From contig NZ_JALOCH010000016.1 in the NCBI RefSeq assembly GCF_023227875.1, positions 1-59,821 on the forward strand: a stretch of 59,821 bases of DNA, read 5' to 3'. The notes under the pieces were generated by a model. It did no database searches, was not told the DNA's origin, and saw only the letters and a list, made by a program, of their open reading frames with translations. Below are positions 17,644-26,694 of the stretch, piece by piece. Numbering within the stretch: position 1 is the first letter of the stretch; every line of letters begins with the position of its first letter. The position numbers and the translations under genes are program-made. The DNA is from Methanoregula sp. Its GTDB lineage: Archaea; Halobacteriota; Methanomicrobia; Methanomicrobiales; Methanospirillaceae.

Positions 17644-20600
17644 TCAGGTCTCCTCCCCGGTCTCTAAGATTCGATAGGGATCGAAACGGCAGATCCGTTT
17701 GAAGTCGCAATACTCATTCGGGCATTTCTCTTCCGGGGGGAGTGGGAACCGTCCGTTCCGTATCCCGTCAATGTACGCGAACGCACATTCACGGGAGTGT
17801 TGGATCGTACCCGGGAAATCCACGGACGGACGGAGCCGGGAGATCATCAGGTCTTTTGATGATGAGTCTGCAAGGACAATATTCCGCTCGACTTCGCGCC
17901 GGATTTTGTAATATCCTCCGCCAATCCCGTGCAAACCGGTGATCTGCTCGAAGGCAAGCAGGTAAAGCGGCAGTTGAAGGGCAGTTCCCGCCACGATATC
18001 CTTTGCCTTGGGATGCGATGCTCCGGATTTATAATCATAAATGAGGAACTGCCCCTCCGGAGTAACATCAATCCGGTCTATCCGGCCCCGGATGCGCAGT
18101 TTCTCCGTGCCATCCGGTGACGCGAGTTCAACCGGTTCCAGTGACGATGCGGGATCATCCAAAGCATCAGTTTCCATTCCGAAAGAGAACTCGAAACGAG
18201 AAGGCACAAGTGGCGAGTCGGATTCCTGCGTTTCGCTCTCAAGGAATCGTTCGAAATAGCCGGGACCGGTATTCCGGTTCCCAAGCATCAGGATCCTTGT
18301 CGCATCCCAGAGCGGGCTCTGGAATGAATACTTCTCCAGTTCGGCACTTGCCAGATGGATAATCATTTCAGTTGCATCCGCAAGCGATGACAGAGTGATC
18401 TTCGTATTGCCGGCAGCACGCCATTCCCGGTAAAATGTGCTCAGGACATTGTGAATGGCTGTCCCACGATCGCTTGCTGAGAGGTTAGGTTCCACTTCCG
18501 GCAGGGCCTCAAGACCGATCACCCGGTTCAGGAAATACGCAAAGGGGCAGGTTGCATAGGTCTCAAGGCTTGTAGGGGACCAGACGTGATCAGCACCATA
18601 TTGTTCTGCAAGAGCAGCACTGATCGATTCATCCTTGGAAAGAATCCCGTCATATGCTGAATCGCATTCGGCTCTCCGGTAGAACCGTTCCATATTGATA
18701 TGTTCGGTAAGATCGCTGATGTTCAGAGAATCCGGAATCAGGTTGAGAACGGTACAGACTTTCTCATCGCGAATCCCTTTCCCTGCATCAATCGCCGTAG
18801 TCCTTCTGGATGCAACAGGATTTTCTGTCGAAGCAGGCCATGGGCAGTCTCCGGTTCGCATCCGGACCCGTTCGAAAAATGCCGATGTGAGCAGGAGCTT
18901 CTCACCATCGGCAAGCGGGGCGCTCAGATAAATTGTGGACTTTGCAGAAAGCAACGCTGCAATGAAATAATATTGTACCTCCCGAAGGATCTCGGAGAGA
19001 GAACGGGTTCCCATCCGGACATTTTCCAGTGAATTTGTAAAGGGAAGCCGGGTTGTCAGACTGGGAAAAACTCCCTCCGTAAGACCTCCAATAAATACGA
19101 CCGGGAATTTCATATGCTCACATTCACGGATACCAAGGAGAGTAACACCATCGTCGTCCTGTCGGGCAGTATCGTCGGGTTCCTCAGAGATAGAAGAGAG
19201 CAGCCGGGAAAAATCTTGTGAAGATATTGGCTCATCCGCCGGCAACCATGCGATATGCTCCAGGCCCTGAAGACGCGTAAGGAATTTTTTCCTGTTTCGG
19301 ATCTCCCGCTCCTCAAGGAGTTTATCCGGTGCACCGAACATGTATGGGATATCCCATGACTCAAGGAATTTCTGGTAAGCGAGGATGTGATCCCGGAGTA
19401 TTTTCTTTTCGGAAAGCGAATCCAAGTCACGAATAAGAATCTGCATTCCCTCTCGTACTCGATTCACTGTGTGCAGAGATATTCCCCGGAAATTCTTCGC
19501 CCGATCAGGATCCTCCATCTGCTGATGGAGCCAGTCCAGTTGTTTCATCCAGGGAGGATGAGGCCCGTCTATTCCGGCATACCGGGAAACGAGATCAATT
19601 TCTTTTGCATCAAGACCGGACGATCCACCGGGTACTGGGCCTTTATGAAAGAACGGGCTCCCAATGAACCGGACAACATCCTCACGCACATACCCGCTGG
19701 AGGCGAGGCTGGCGATTCCGATAAGGAACTGGACAATCTGTGCCCGTGAAAACCGGGGGCCGACCGCCGCGTTCCACGGGATCCCAAAATCGGAGAATAC
19801 CTCTTCGATAAGTGAGAGATCCCCCCGAAGATCCGGGAACGCTACTGCAATATCGGAAAGAGGTATCCCCCCCGAATTCAGCCGGCAGATTTCTGCTGCA
19901 ATCTTGTATACTTCAGCATAACGTGTTGGGAATGTCTCCACGTTGAAGAAATCTCCTGCTGCAAAGATTCCGCTCTCGGAAAACAGTCCGCTGATTTGAT
20001 ATGCTGCTGAGGAGGCATCAGATGAAGGGGGGATTCCGGGCCGGTTTCCTTCAGCAGACCGGGTCCTGAAAATATTCCGATCTATACCGTCCGGTATGAA
20101 AATGAAAACTCTCCCGACATGGACCTGTATTGTCTCGAAGAGATCCTTTTCGAGCGGCAGAGGCTCATGGAACCCATAGATGAAAACCGTGCCGAGCAGG
20201 GATGATTCGGAATGGTTCAGGAAATCAATAGCCCATTCAAGGATTGTGTTCCCGTCATAAAGGTCTAGTTTTCTGAGCCGACTCCGGTATTCGGTAATGA
20301 TGGTATCGAGCTGATCGCTCTTCTCGCTTTCAAGATCCAAAAGACATTCAGGGAACGGTACCTTCCGGGTCAGTGTTACATTCATGAAGGTCATGAGATC
20401 GTCAACCGTTCCGGAAGACGCACGATCACGGGATTTGAAAAGAGGGACTTCAATTTCAGGATCTTCGAGAATCTGTGTGAGCAGGAGTTTTGCTTCCCCT
20501 TTTGACACGAACCTTTCTGTGGTGCGATTCTCTTCGAAAAGGATCTTGCAGAATCCCTCCAATGTACAAATCCGGGAGGGAATGAAGGGAACATTATTCG

Positions 20601-20754
20601 CTGTCAGGTACCCGGTGACGTGAAGAACCAGTCGCTGGGTGGGAAGCAGAAGCCAGCTTGAGAACGGATCTTCCTTTGCTTCAGAGGCAAAATTATTAAT
20701 AACTGACTCTAGCTGTTCCCCAGGAAGTCCAAAAGTTATCTGGTGAGTGGGCAT
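17644..20754 (-). CDS. addB: AddB-like helicase-nuclease with Fe-S cluster
   Basis: The 1036-residue product lacks a usable Walker A at its N-terminus (FGLPGEQLES where GPAGSGKT would stand), as expected if this subunit, like RecC, is an inactive helicase scaffold. The C-terminal nuclease has the motifs GRIDRID, LIYDYKSG and LQLPLYLLAF. Four cysteines, one in YATCPFAYFLNR and three in KCPNEYCDFKRIC, fit the AddB/Cas4 iron-sulfur clamp. It sits between sbcC (59 bp gap) and addA (1 bp gap) on the minus strand. The paired domains and order make AddB the best reading. Confidence 0.88.
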   Translation of the reverse strand: MPTHQITFGLPGEQLESVINNFASEAKEDPFSSWLLLPTQRLVLHVTGYLTANNVPFIPSRICTLEGFCKILFEENRTTERFVSKGEAKLLLTQILEDPEIEVPLFKSRDRASSGTVDDLMTFMNVTLTRKVPFPECLLDLESEKSDQLDTIITEYRSRLRKLDLYDGNTILEWAIDFLNHSESSLLGTVFIYGFHEPLPLEKDLFETIQVHVGRVFIFIPDGIDRNIFRTRSAEGNRPGIPPSSDASSAAYQISGLFSESGIFAAGDFFNVETFPTRYAEVYKIAAEICRLNSGGIPLSDIAVAFPDLRGDLSLIEEVFSDFGIPWNAAVGPRFSRAQIVQFLIGIASLASSGYVREDVVRFIGSPFFHKGPVPGGSSGLDAKEIDLVSRYAGIDGPHPPWMKQLDWLHQQMEDPDRAKNFRGISLHTVNRVREGMQILIRDLDSLSEKKILRDHILAYQKFLESWDIPYMFGAPDKLLEEREIRNRKKFLTRLQGLEHIAWLPADEPISSQDFSRLLSSISEEPDDTARQDDDGVTLLGIRECEHMKFPVVFIGGLTEGVFPSLTTRLPFTNSLENVRMGTRSLSEILREVQYYFIAALLSAKSTIYLSAPLADGEKLLLTSAFFERVRMRTGDCPWPASTENPVASRRTTAIDAGKGIRDEKVCTVLNLIPDSLNISDLTEHINMERFYRRAECDSAYDGILSKDESISAALAEQYGADHVWSPTSLETYATCPFAYFLNRVIGLEALPEVEPNLSASDRGTAIHNVLSTFYREWRAAGNTKITLSSLADATEMIIHLASAELEKYSFQSPLWDATRILMLGNRNTGPGYFERFLESETQESDSPLVPSRFEFSFGMETDALDDPASSLEPVELASPDGTEKLRIRGRIDRIDVTPEGQFLIYDYKSGASHPKAKDIVAGTALQLPLYLLAFEQITGLHGIGGGYYKIRREVERNIVLADSSSKDLMISRLRPSVDFPGTIQHSRECAFAYIDGIRNGRFPLPPEEKCPNEYCDFKRICRFDPYRILETGEET

Positions 20755-20813
20755 GTGCGTACCGGTAAATGTGCATTACCTGAATGTTAAATTCACGATT
20801 CCAATTTTTCCTG

Positions 20814-23800
20814 CTAACGAAGGTTTGAGCACCCCGGACCGTAAAGCCGGCTCCTCCCACTCCCAATCTTTTCAACCTGGATTTGAATCGGAATCCTTTC
20901 TTTTAATGTAGTAACATGGGAAATCATCCCGATGATCTTTCCTTCCCGCTGGAATGATGAGAGCGTTTTAAGTGCAGTCTCAAGAGTATCTTCATCCAGT
21001 GCCCCGAATCCTTCATCGAGAAACAGAGAATCAATCCTTACATTGTGACTTGCCATCCCGGAGAGTCCAAGCGCAAGAGCGAGACTTACAAGGAACCTCT
21101 CCCCGCCGGACAGGTTTTTTGTTGTACGGATTTCTCCGGCCTGGTAATTGTCTATGATATCAAGATCGAGCGGAGATTCCTTATTTTGAATAAGGAGGTA
21201 ACGATGTTCGCTCATAGCCCGAAGATGTCGGTTGGCCTGCACCATGAGGGTCTTAAATGTCAGTCCTTGTGCAAATACTTTGAACTTTTTACCATTAGCA
21301 GAGCCGATTAGTTCATTAAGTTTCTGCCATCTAACGAATTCTTTTTTCTGTTTGATAATCTCTTCCGTGAGAACCTTTTGTTTTTCTACCTGCTCGTCAT
21401 ATTGTTCGAGTTGTAACTGAATCCTTCCTATATCTATGCGAAGTCTATCCATACGGGCCTTATCATCGTCGATGGCAATCGCGAGGTCTTCGCGTTTTTC
21501 CTGAGTAAGAGACCGCTCTCGTTCTGCCGTCAGTTTTACCGTCCGCTCTTTGAGACCAGCGTCAATTTCAGTCTCCTCGCGCACAATGTCTTTTTCGAGT
21601 TTTTCTAGTGCAGTGAGCCGATTTGGTGGCAGCCTGGCGGAAAGGAACGATTCTTCGTTCGAAAAACCGGCTCCGGTAAGGGCACTTGAATATTGTAACT
21701 CTTTTTCCTCAAGAACAGATAGACGTGCAGATATTTTTGCGGCCAGGGCTTTGATCTGTTCCTCACAGGTATTCTTCTGTTTATCAACGAGATTTTTTGC
21801 ATCAGTTGCAGCAGCAAATTTTCCTTCTGCTTTTTCCACTATTTGGATTACCCGTGCTTCTTCGACTGAGGGGTCTTTCTCATTGTAGAGTTTCTTCCGA
21901 TCTGCCGAATATTTCTTGAAATCCTCATCAATCAGGGTAAGTTTTTCCGAGATCTCATTGAAGCTCTTTTCTGCCACCAACAGAAGTGACCGGTTCTTTT
22001 CAATCATGGCTTCGCATTGCTGTAACGAGTTTTGCAGATCCTGACATCGTGAAAGGTTTTCCACGAACCTATCACGGCGGTCAGTCAACGCTGTGAGGAT
22101 TTGATCAGCAATAGGGGCATGATTGAAGATGATTATATCGTATTCTTGTATTGATTCAAGGAGCGTCGCATTCTGCCGCTTAAATTCCGCGTCCGTTGCA
22201 GCAATTTCTTTTATAAGTCGTTCTTTATCCCGTGCTTTTTCATCGCGGATAGAGAGCACCTTCTCATATTCTCTTTGGATTTCCGCGAGAACATCCTTTT
22301 CCCTGCCGACTTGACTTTCACCTTTCTGTATCTCCAGCCCTTTTTCTTCAGCGCGGATCAACGTCTCACGGGTTTTTTGAAGCAGTTTCGTCGATTCAAC
22401 TAAAGCTGTTGCGATTGCAGGTTTCGGGTTGTTCCCGACCGAAAGACCGAGATCGCGGCACCCGTCATCTAAGTCTGATGTTGCCTTTCTGATTTTCAGC
22501 ACAAGACCCTGAACGGAAGACTCGCCAGCTCGGATTTCTGCATCGTAACGCGCGAATTCCACTTCGATATGGCGGAGATTTTTCTGAAGTTCTTCTCCCT
22601 CTTTTTTATACTCGTCATATTTTTTTTGTGCGTCATCTGTTTCCGGTTCGATCCCTGCGCATAAGGGGTGATCAGTTGAACCGCAGAGCGGACAGGGAGC
22701 CCCGTTGTGGAGTGTCTTCCGTGCTTCTTCATAACTTTTAATTTGGGCGATGTATAACAGATTTTTTTCTGAAACTTTCACAAGTTGAACTACCTTTTCC
22801 AATTCTTTTTGCAGGGAACTGTATCTCTGCCGGTCCCTTGCCTGTTCAGCACGGGAAGTATTGATGGTTTTAGCGTGTTTCCCCCGTTCGGCTGTGTCTT
22901 CTTCAAGACGAGAGAAAAGATCCAGAAGCAATTGGATATGATTCCGGCGATCGCTTTCCCGATCAGCAAGTACACGCAGCTCAGCAATATCCCGGTTTCC
23001 GGTTATCTCGGCAAACTCCTTTTTTGCCCGGCTTAATTCAGCAATGATATCCATTACTTTTTTTGCCACATTATCCTGTTCCGTTTTTCTTAGGAATACG
23101 ATCTGCTCTGCATCCGCAAGAACATTCTCGACCTCGTGCAGTTCCCTTCGCTTCTTTTCAGCCGTCTCCTCGGTACCATGTATCTGTCGGATGGCGGATT
23201 CAATTCCCGAAAGGGACTCAATCAGTTTCTGGTCACGGGGGTGCACTCCCAGATATGCTGTTGCGTTGGAAAGGCTCGGCCTGATATCCTTCAACTGGGA
23301 TTCAGCTGACTGAATAGCCTGTTTATATTTTTCTCTTTCTTCTTCGGCTTGGCGTTTTTCCTTCTCGCGCTCATCCCGTTTTGCGAGAGTCTCCCTGATT
23401 CGGCCGTCAAGATCACGGACTCGCTTGATCAACTCATCTTCCTTTTGTTTTTCATCAACTGCTATGGTCTGATGTTCCAATGCAATCTGAAATGCATGAA
23501 GTACGTTTGTATACGCAACGCAAAATCCGCCGAGTTCAACTTCATATAATTTCTTTTCTGTAATTTCCTTTTCCTGCAGAACACGTAGTGTAGAAAGCCC
23601 GGAATAGATCCCTTCGAGGTCACGAGCTTTCCGGGCAAGGTGGAGGGTATCGAGGTCTTTTCTTGATGCCTCTTTTTGTGTTGTAAGTTCCAGATGTTTT
23701 CGCTGCAGATCCGAGATTTCCGTTTCTAGGGTTGCTATGATACCCAGCCACGCGGTTGCATCCTCAAGACATTTTAGGTTGGCAGAGATCTCCAGTATCT

Positions 23801-24491
23801 TTTTCTCATGCTCCCGTTTCTCATTCCGGAATGCTTCAGCCTGTTCCGGGGTCATCATTCCGACAGTATCCACTCTTGCCTTCAACTCGTCAAGCCGTGC
23901 CTTTTCCAGTCCAAATCGCTCGTGGACTTTTATCGAGATCTCGCCGTAGATTTCCGTGCCGGTTACCTTTTCAAGAATCGTCCCGCGTTCGTCAGACTTT
24001 GAATCAAGGAATTTGTCAAAGTCACCCTGTGCAAGAAGAATGGACCGGGTAAACTGCTGGTAATCCAGCCCCGTAACAGCTATAACTTTTTCTTGAACCT
24101 TTACCTGTTTTGATTCAAGGGGAACGCCGGTTTTTACATCAACAATTTCATGCTTCGAGGGTTGTAATTTCCCATCCGGCTTTTTGTCCGCTCGCCGCTG
24201 ACTCCACATGCACCGGAAATGACCTTTGTCGGACTCAAATTCAACTTCAGAAAAATATTCCCCGGTCTGGAGTGACATAAGCTCGCCAGCATTACTTGAG
24301 ATCTTTCCCAATCGCGGTGTGTGACCATATAATGCAAGACATAATGCATCAAGAATCGTGCTTTTCCCAGCCCCGGTAGGTCCGGTTATCGCAAAAATGC
24401 CTGATGATATATATTCAGGATCGGTAAAATCGATCTTCCACTCACCAGCGAGAGAGTTCAGATTTTTAAAACGAAGTGAAAGAATACGCAT
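20814..24491 (-). CDS. sbcC: SbcC, Rad50-like exonuclease ATPase subunit
   Basis: At 1225 residues this is longer than archaeal Rad50 (about 880) and typical of bacterial-type SbcC. It starts MRILSLRFKNLNSL with Walker A TGPTGAGKST (about 34-43). Long coiled-coil arms surround a zinc hook near residue 600 (CPLCGSTDHPLC). The C-terminus has NLSGGERFLVSLALALGLS, Walker B DSLFLDEGFGALD and a GMISHVTTLKERI segment. With SbcD it forms an ATP-driven nuclease that opens hairpins and blocked DNA ends. The ATG follows sbcD by 10 bp, with GTGAGGACT as ribosome binding site. Confidence 0.95.
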   Translation of the reverse strand: MRILSLRFKNLNSLAGEWKIDFTDPEYISSGIFAITGPTGAGKSTILDALCLALYGHTPRLGKISSNAGELMSLQTGEYFSEVEFESDKGHFRCMWSQRRADKKPDGKLQPSKHEIVDVKTGVPLESKQVKVQEKVIAVTGLDYQQFTRSILLAQGDFDKFLDSKSDERGTILEKVTGTEIYGEISIKVHERFGLEKARLDELKARVDTVGMMTPEQAEAFRNEKREHEKKILEISANLKCLEDATAWLGIIATLETEISDLQRKHLELTTQKEASRKDLDTLHLARKARDLEGIYSGLSTLRVLQEKEITEKKLYEVELGGFCVAYTNVLHAFQIALEHQTIAVDEKQKEDELIKRVRDLDGRIRETLAKRDEREKEKRQAEEEREKYKQAIQSAESQLKDIRPSLSNATAYLGVHPRDQKLIESLSGIESAIRQIHGTEETAEKKRRELHEVENVLADAEQIVFLRKTEQDNVAKKVMDIIAELSRAKKEFAEITGNRDIAELRVLADRESDRRNHIQLLLDLFSRLEEDTAERGKHAKTINTSRAEQARDRQRYSSLQKELEKVVQLVKVSEKNLLYIAQIKSYEEARKTLHNGAPCPLCGSTDHPLCAGIEPETDDAQKKYDEYKKEGEELQKNLRHIEVEFARYDAEIRAGESSVQGLVLKIRKATSDLDDGCRDLGLSVGNNPKPAIATALVESTKLLQKTRETLIRAEEKGLEIQKGESQVGREKDVLAEIQREYEKVLSIRDEKARDKERLIKEIAATDAEFKRQNATLLESIQEYDIIIFNHAPIADQILTALTDRRDRFVENLSRCQDLQNSLQQCEAMIEKNRSLLLVAEKSFNEISEKLTLIDEDFKKYSADRKKLYNEKDPSVEEARVIQIVEKAEGKFAAATDAKNLVDKQKNTCEEQIKALAAKISARLSVLEEKELQYSSALTGAGFSNEESFLSARLPPNRLTALEKLEKDIVREETEIDAGLKERTVKLTAERERSLTQEKREDLAIAIDDDKARMDRLRIDIGRIQLQLEQYDEQVEKQKVLTEEIIKQKKEFVRWQKLNELIGSANGKKFKVFAQGLTFKTLMVQANRHLRAMSEHRYLLIQNKESPLDLDIIDNYQAGEIRTTKNLSGGERFLVSLALALGLSGMASHNVRIDSLFLDEGFGALDEDTLETALKTLSSFQREGKIIGMISHVTTLKERIPIQIQVEKIGSGRSRLYGPGCSNLR

Positions 24492-24501
24492 CTTACAGTC
24501 C

Positions 24502-25731
24502 TCACTCAGCGAGCGTATCTTCCTCGTTCATCTCATGAAGGATCTCCAAGAATGCATCCATCAGCTCCTGTCGATCTTCAATAGGGAGATTCTCCGCATC
24601 TATGCAGCGTTGGAATACATCCATCTCGGAAAGGACTTCAAGAGATTCACTTTCTTCTTCAGACTTGAATTCATAATTTCCCACATCCAGAGGTTTTGTC
24701 CGTATGAGCACGACATTGGTTCCATCTGTTAACTCGCGAAGCTGAGCCTGTACGGTGGATGCGGAATGTGTCCCGGAAAAGAGCACTTCAATCCAAACAT
24801 TATGATCGAGTTTAATGAGAGATCTGATTTCATTTTCAACAGACCTGATATCACCTTTAAGAGTACGGATGTCCTGGAATTTTGGTACAGATATAGTACG
24901 GATTATCCGGGATCCAGATTCAAAATCAATGATCACAACCTGTTTTTGCTCGCCCGCATCTCCAAATCCAAGGGCAATCGGCGATCCACAGTATCGCATT
25001 GAATCTTTACCGGAGATGATTTGAGGTACATGGAGATGTCCGAGTGCCAGATAGTCGATCCCGTCACACAGGTTTTCCGCCTTGATTCGTGCAAGGTTTC
25101 CAACATAGAGTTCACGAACGCCATCGTCATCAACGGTCTTCCCCCCGGAGACAAACAGGTGGCCCATTGCAACAATCGGGATTTGTCCTCCAAGTTCATC
25201 CCGCTTTGCTTTAGCAATCCCAACAACCTGTAGGTAATGTTCCTGGACCCCTTTCTCAAGTTTCTGTGTTTTGTCTTCAATGCTTTCGCCCGGTTCAGAA
25301 AGGCGGATATCCCTGTCGCGGAGATATGGAACGGCACAGACAATAAGTGATGGCTGGTCCTTGTCATCATCGATTACAAGAATCTCGTCTTCCGGATTAT
25401 CCGGTATCGATCCAAAAACATGAATGTGAAGATGTTTTAAAAGTTCCTGCGGCGCGTTGATCAGGGATGGGGAGTCATGGTTGCCGGCAGTAATAATGAC
25501 CTGAAGACCCGGTATTGCAGTGACGATGTTAAGAAATTGATAATAGAGTCCCTGTGTTCGGTTACTGGGCGTACTTGTGTCAAAGATATCTCCAGCAACA
25601 AGGAGCACGTCAATCTGTTCTGTCTGTATCAAACGGGCCAACCAGATTAAAAACGCCTCGAACTCTTCATGCCGCTTGTGTCCGTAAAGCGAGCTACCCA
25701 GGTGCCAGTCAGAGGAATGGAGAATCTTCAT
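24502..25731 (-). CDS. sbcD: SbcD, Mre11-like nuclease subunit
   Basis: The 409-residue protein has the metallophosphoesterase motifs of Mre11/SbcD in order: SDWHLGSS (about 7-14), VAGDIFD, TAGNHDSP, MGHLFVSGG and ALGHLHVPQ. The C-terminal part fits the capping domain that contacts SbcC. Length is that of bacterial SbcD. As the first gene of the minus-strand operon it probably sets expression of sbcC, addB, addA and the AAA_13 gene. The promoter lies in the 110 bp upstream. Its other neighbour is a decayed Rad50/SMC-like fragment, which hints at replacement of the archaeal complex. Confidence 0.95.
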   Translation of the reverse strand: MKILHSSDWHLGSSLYGHKRHEEFEAFLIWLARLIQTEQIDVLLVAGDIFDTSTPSNRTQGLYYQFLNIVTAIPGLQVIITAGNHDSPSLINAPQELLKHLHIHVFGSIPDNPEDEILVIDDDKDQPSLIVCAVPYLRDRDIRLSEPGESIEDKTQKLEKGVQEHYLQVVGIAKAKRDELGGQIPIVAMGHLFVSGGKTVDDDGVRELYVGNLARIKAENLCDGIDYLALGHLHVPQIISGKDSMRYCGSPIALGFGDAGEQKQVVIIDFESGSRIIRTISVPKFQDIRTLKGDIRSVENEIRSLIKLDHNVWIEVLFSGTHSASTVQAQLRELTDGTNVVLIRTKPLDVGNYEFKSEEESESLEVLSEMDVFQRCIDAENLPIEDRQELMDAFLEILHEMNEEDTLAE

Positions 25732-25797
25732 GGGAAAAACACATTTACCGGCAGAGATCTGCTACACTTTTTAGTTGATCGTTGCTGGTGAATTATT

Positions 25798-25812
25798 TAT
25801 CCTTTTATAACA
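25798..25812 (-). promoter_or_regulatory. TATA box for the sbcDC-addBA operon
   Basis: On the minus strand the sequence reads TTATAAAAGGATAAATAA, a strong archaeal TATA box with A/T-rich context, about 70 bp upstream of the sbcD ATG. Transcription would start near 25780. Confidence 0.55.
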
Positions 25813-25844
25813 GGATTCTATAGTCTTGACTCAACACAGAAAAA

Positions 25845-26037
25845 ATGACTGGCAGCAGTACTAACTTAAAACGAGGAGCGGAGGAACAACCTCCTTACCG
25901 CGTTGCGCACGCAGGAGTCCCGGTTCCCACAGATCCTCCTCATCTCCCACATCTCGGAGATCCAAGGAGAGTTTGCAAATACGCTGATGGTGGAGATGGG
26001 TACCGACAATTCGAACCGGGTGAAAGAAGTAAAGTGA
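25845..26037 (+). pseudogene. Remnant of the C-terminus of a Rad50/SMC-like ATPase
   Basis: The frame 25870-26037 reads NEERRNNLLTALRTQESR, then FPQILLISHISEIQGEF and a short tail to TGA. This matches the end of archaeal Rad50/SMC ATPases, where the D-loop region DEERR is followed by the switch-like LLISHI. A stop (TAA at 25867-25869) precedes it. If the A-run at 25868-25871 were one base shorter, the frame would continue back through TNL (25860-25868). Nothing upstream of about 25845 matches, so only some 60 codons remain. The function is surely lost. It lies directly behind the divergent sbcD promoter, in the place a native mre11-rad50 pair would be expected. Confidence 0.65.
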
Positions 26038-26085
26038 GACGAGAGGAGGGACCGGCCATGCATTCCGGTCCCAGGATAATGAGTA

Positions 26086-26466
26086 ATGCCGCACTGTCCG
26101 TTCTGTTCCAGCGATAAAGTTTACCGCCTGCTCGATACCCTGCGCTGCAAGCGGTGCAAGAATATCTGGAAAGAGGGCGGGGACTCATCCGCTGTGAGCG
26201 GCCCTGCGGTCCCGGACACTTCTCTGAGGATCAGGAAACGGACCGAACCCCTGGAAAAACGTATGGCGAAGAAACTGGATGAATGCCTCACCCGGTGCAG
26301 CGGAAAATTTTGTATCACAACAATAGCTTGGCAGGCCAGCGATATTTCAGAGGAACTGTTCAGGAGATATATCAGACAATGCGTGAAAAACCGGACTCTC
26401 GCAGAAACGAAAGATAGCTACGGGCGGACATGGTATTCACGGCATGGCACGAAGAGTAAAAAATAG
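26086..26466 (+). CDS. Small zinc-ribbon protein of unknown function
   Basis: The 126-residue protein opens with a treble-clef-like zinc ribbon, CPFC at residues 4-7 and CKRC about 14 residues later. A basic, helical body follows with a possible winged-helix-like stretch (ISEELFRRYIRQCVKNRTL, then SYGRTWYSRHG). Such an arrangement suggests nucleic-acid binding. It lies between the Rad50-like and HerA-like remnants, so it may be a survivor of the same ancestral locus. The stop TAG is in frame with the HerA-like fragment that follows. Start at 26086 gives the ribbon at the very N-terminus. No specific family recognised. Confidence 0.6.
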   Translation: MPHCPFCSSDKVYRLLDTLRCKRCKNIWKEGGDSSAVSGPAVPDTSLRIRKRTEPLEKRMAKKLDECLTRCSGKFCITTIAWQASDISEELFRRYIRQCVKNRTLAETKDSYGRTWYSRHGTKSKK

Positions 26467-26643
26467 GGGATTCACCGGGAAAAAGGGGAGATCCAGACCC
26501 TTGACCGGGGCGAAGCAATCATCTCCACGATTGGCATCCCGTTTCCGGTCTCAACGCGGATCCACCGGTACGAAGACTACATTGCCACGCTCAATGCGGA
26601 GAAGAAGCGGGATATCCGGCAGGGACTCTCGACCGGGTTCTGA
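26467..26643 (+). pseudogene. Remnant of the C-terminus of a HerA-family ATPase
   Basis: After the TAG of the zinc-ribbon gene the same frame stays open for 58 codons and contains LDRGEAIISTIGIPFPV and then STRIHRYEDYIATL before TGA at 26641. The pattern (Gly-Glu-Ala, strand, IPFPV, basic strand) is the end of HerA/DUF87-type hexameric ATPases. No Walker motifs remain upstream, so this is a tail fragment only. In archaea herA is usually clustered with mre11, rad50 and nurA, which fits the Rad50-like remnant 430 bp upstream. Assignment is by eye from a short stretch and needs a profile search. Confidence 0.55.
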
Positions 26644-26694
26644 CGGACCATCCTGGTTTAATAGCATTATCATACAATTTACATCCAGACGATT

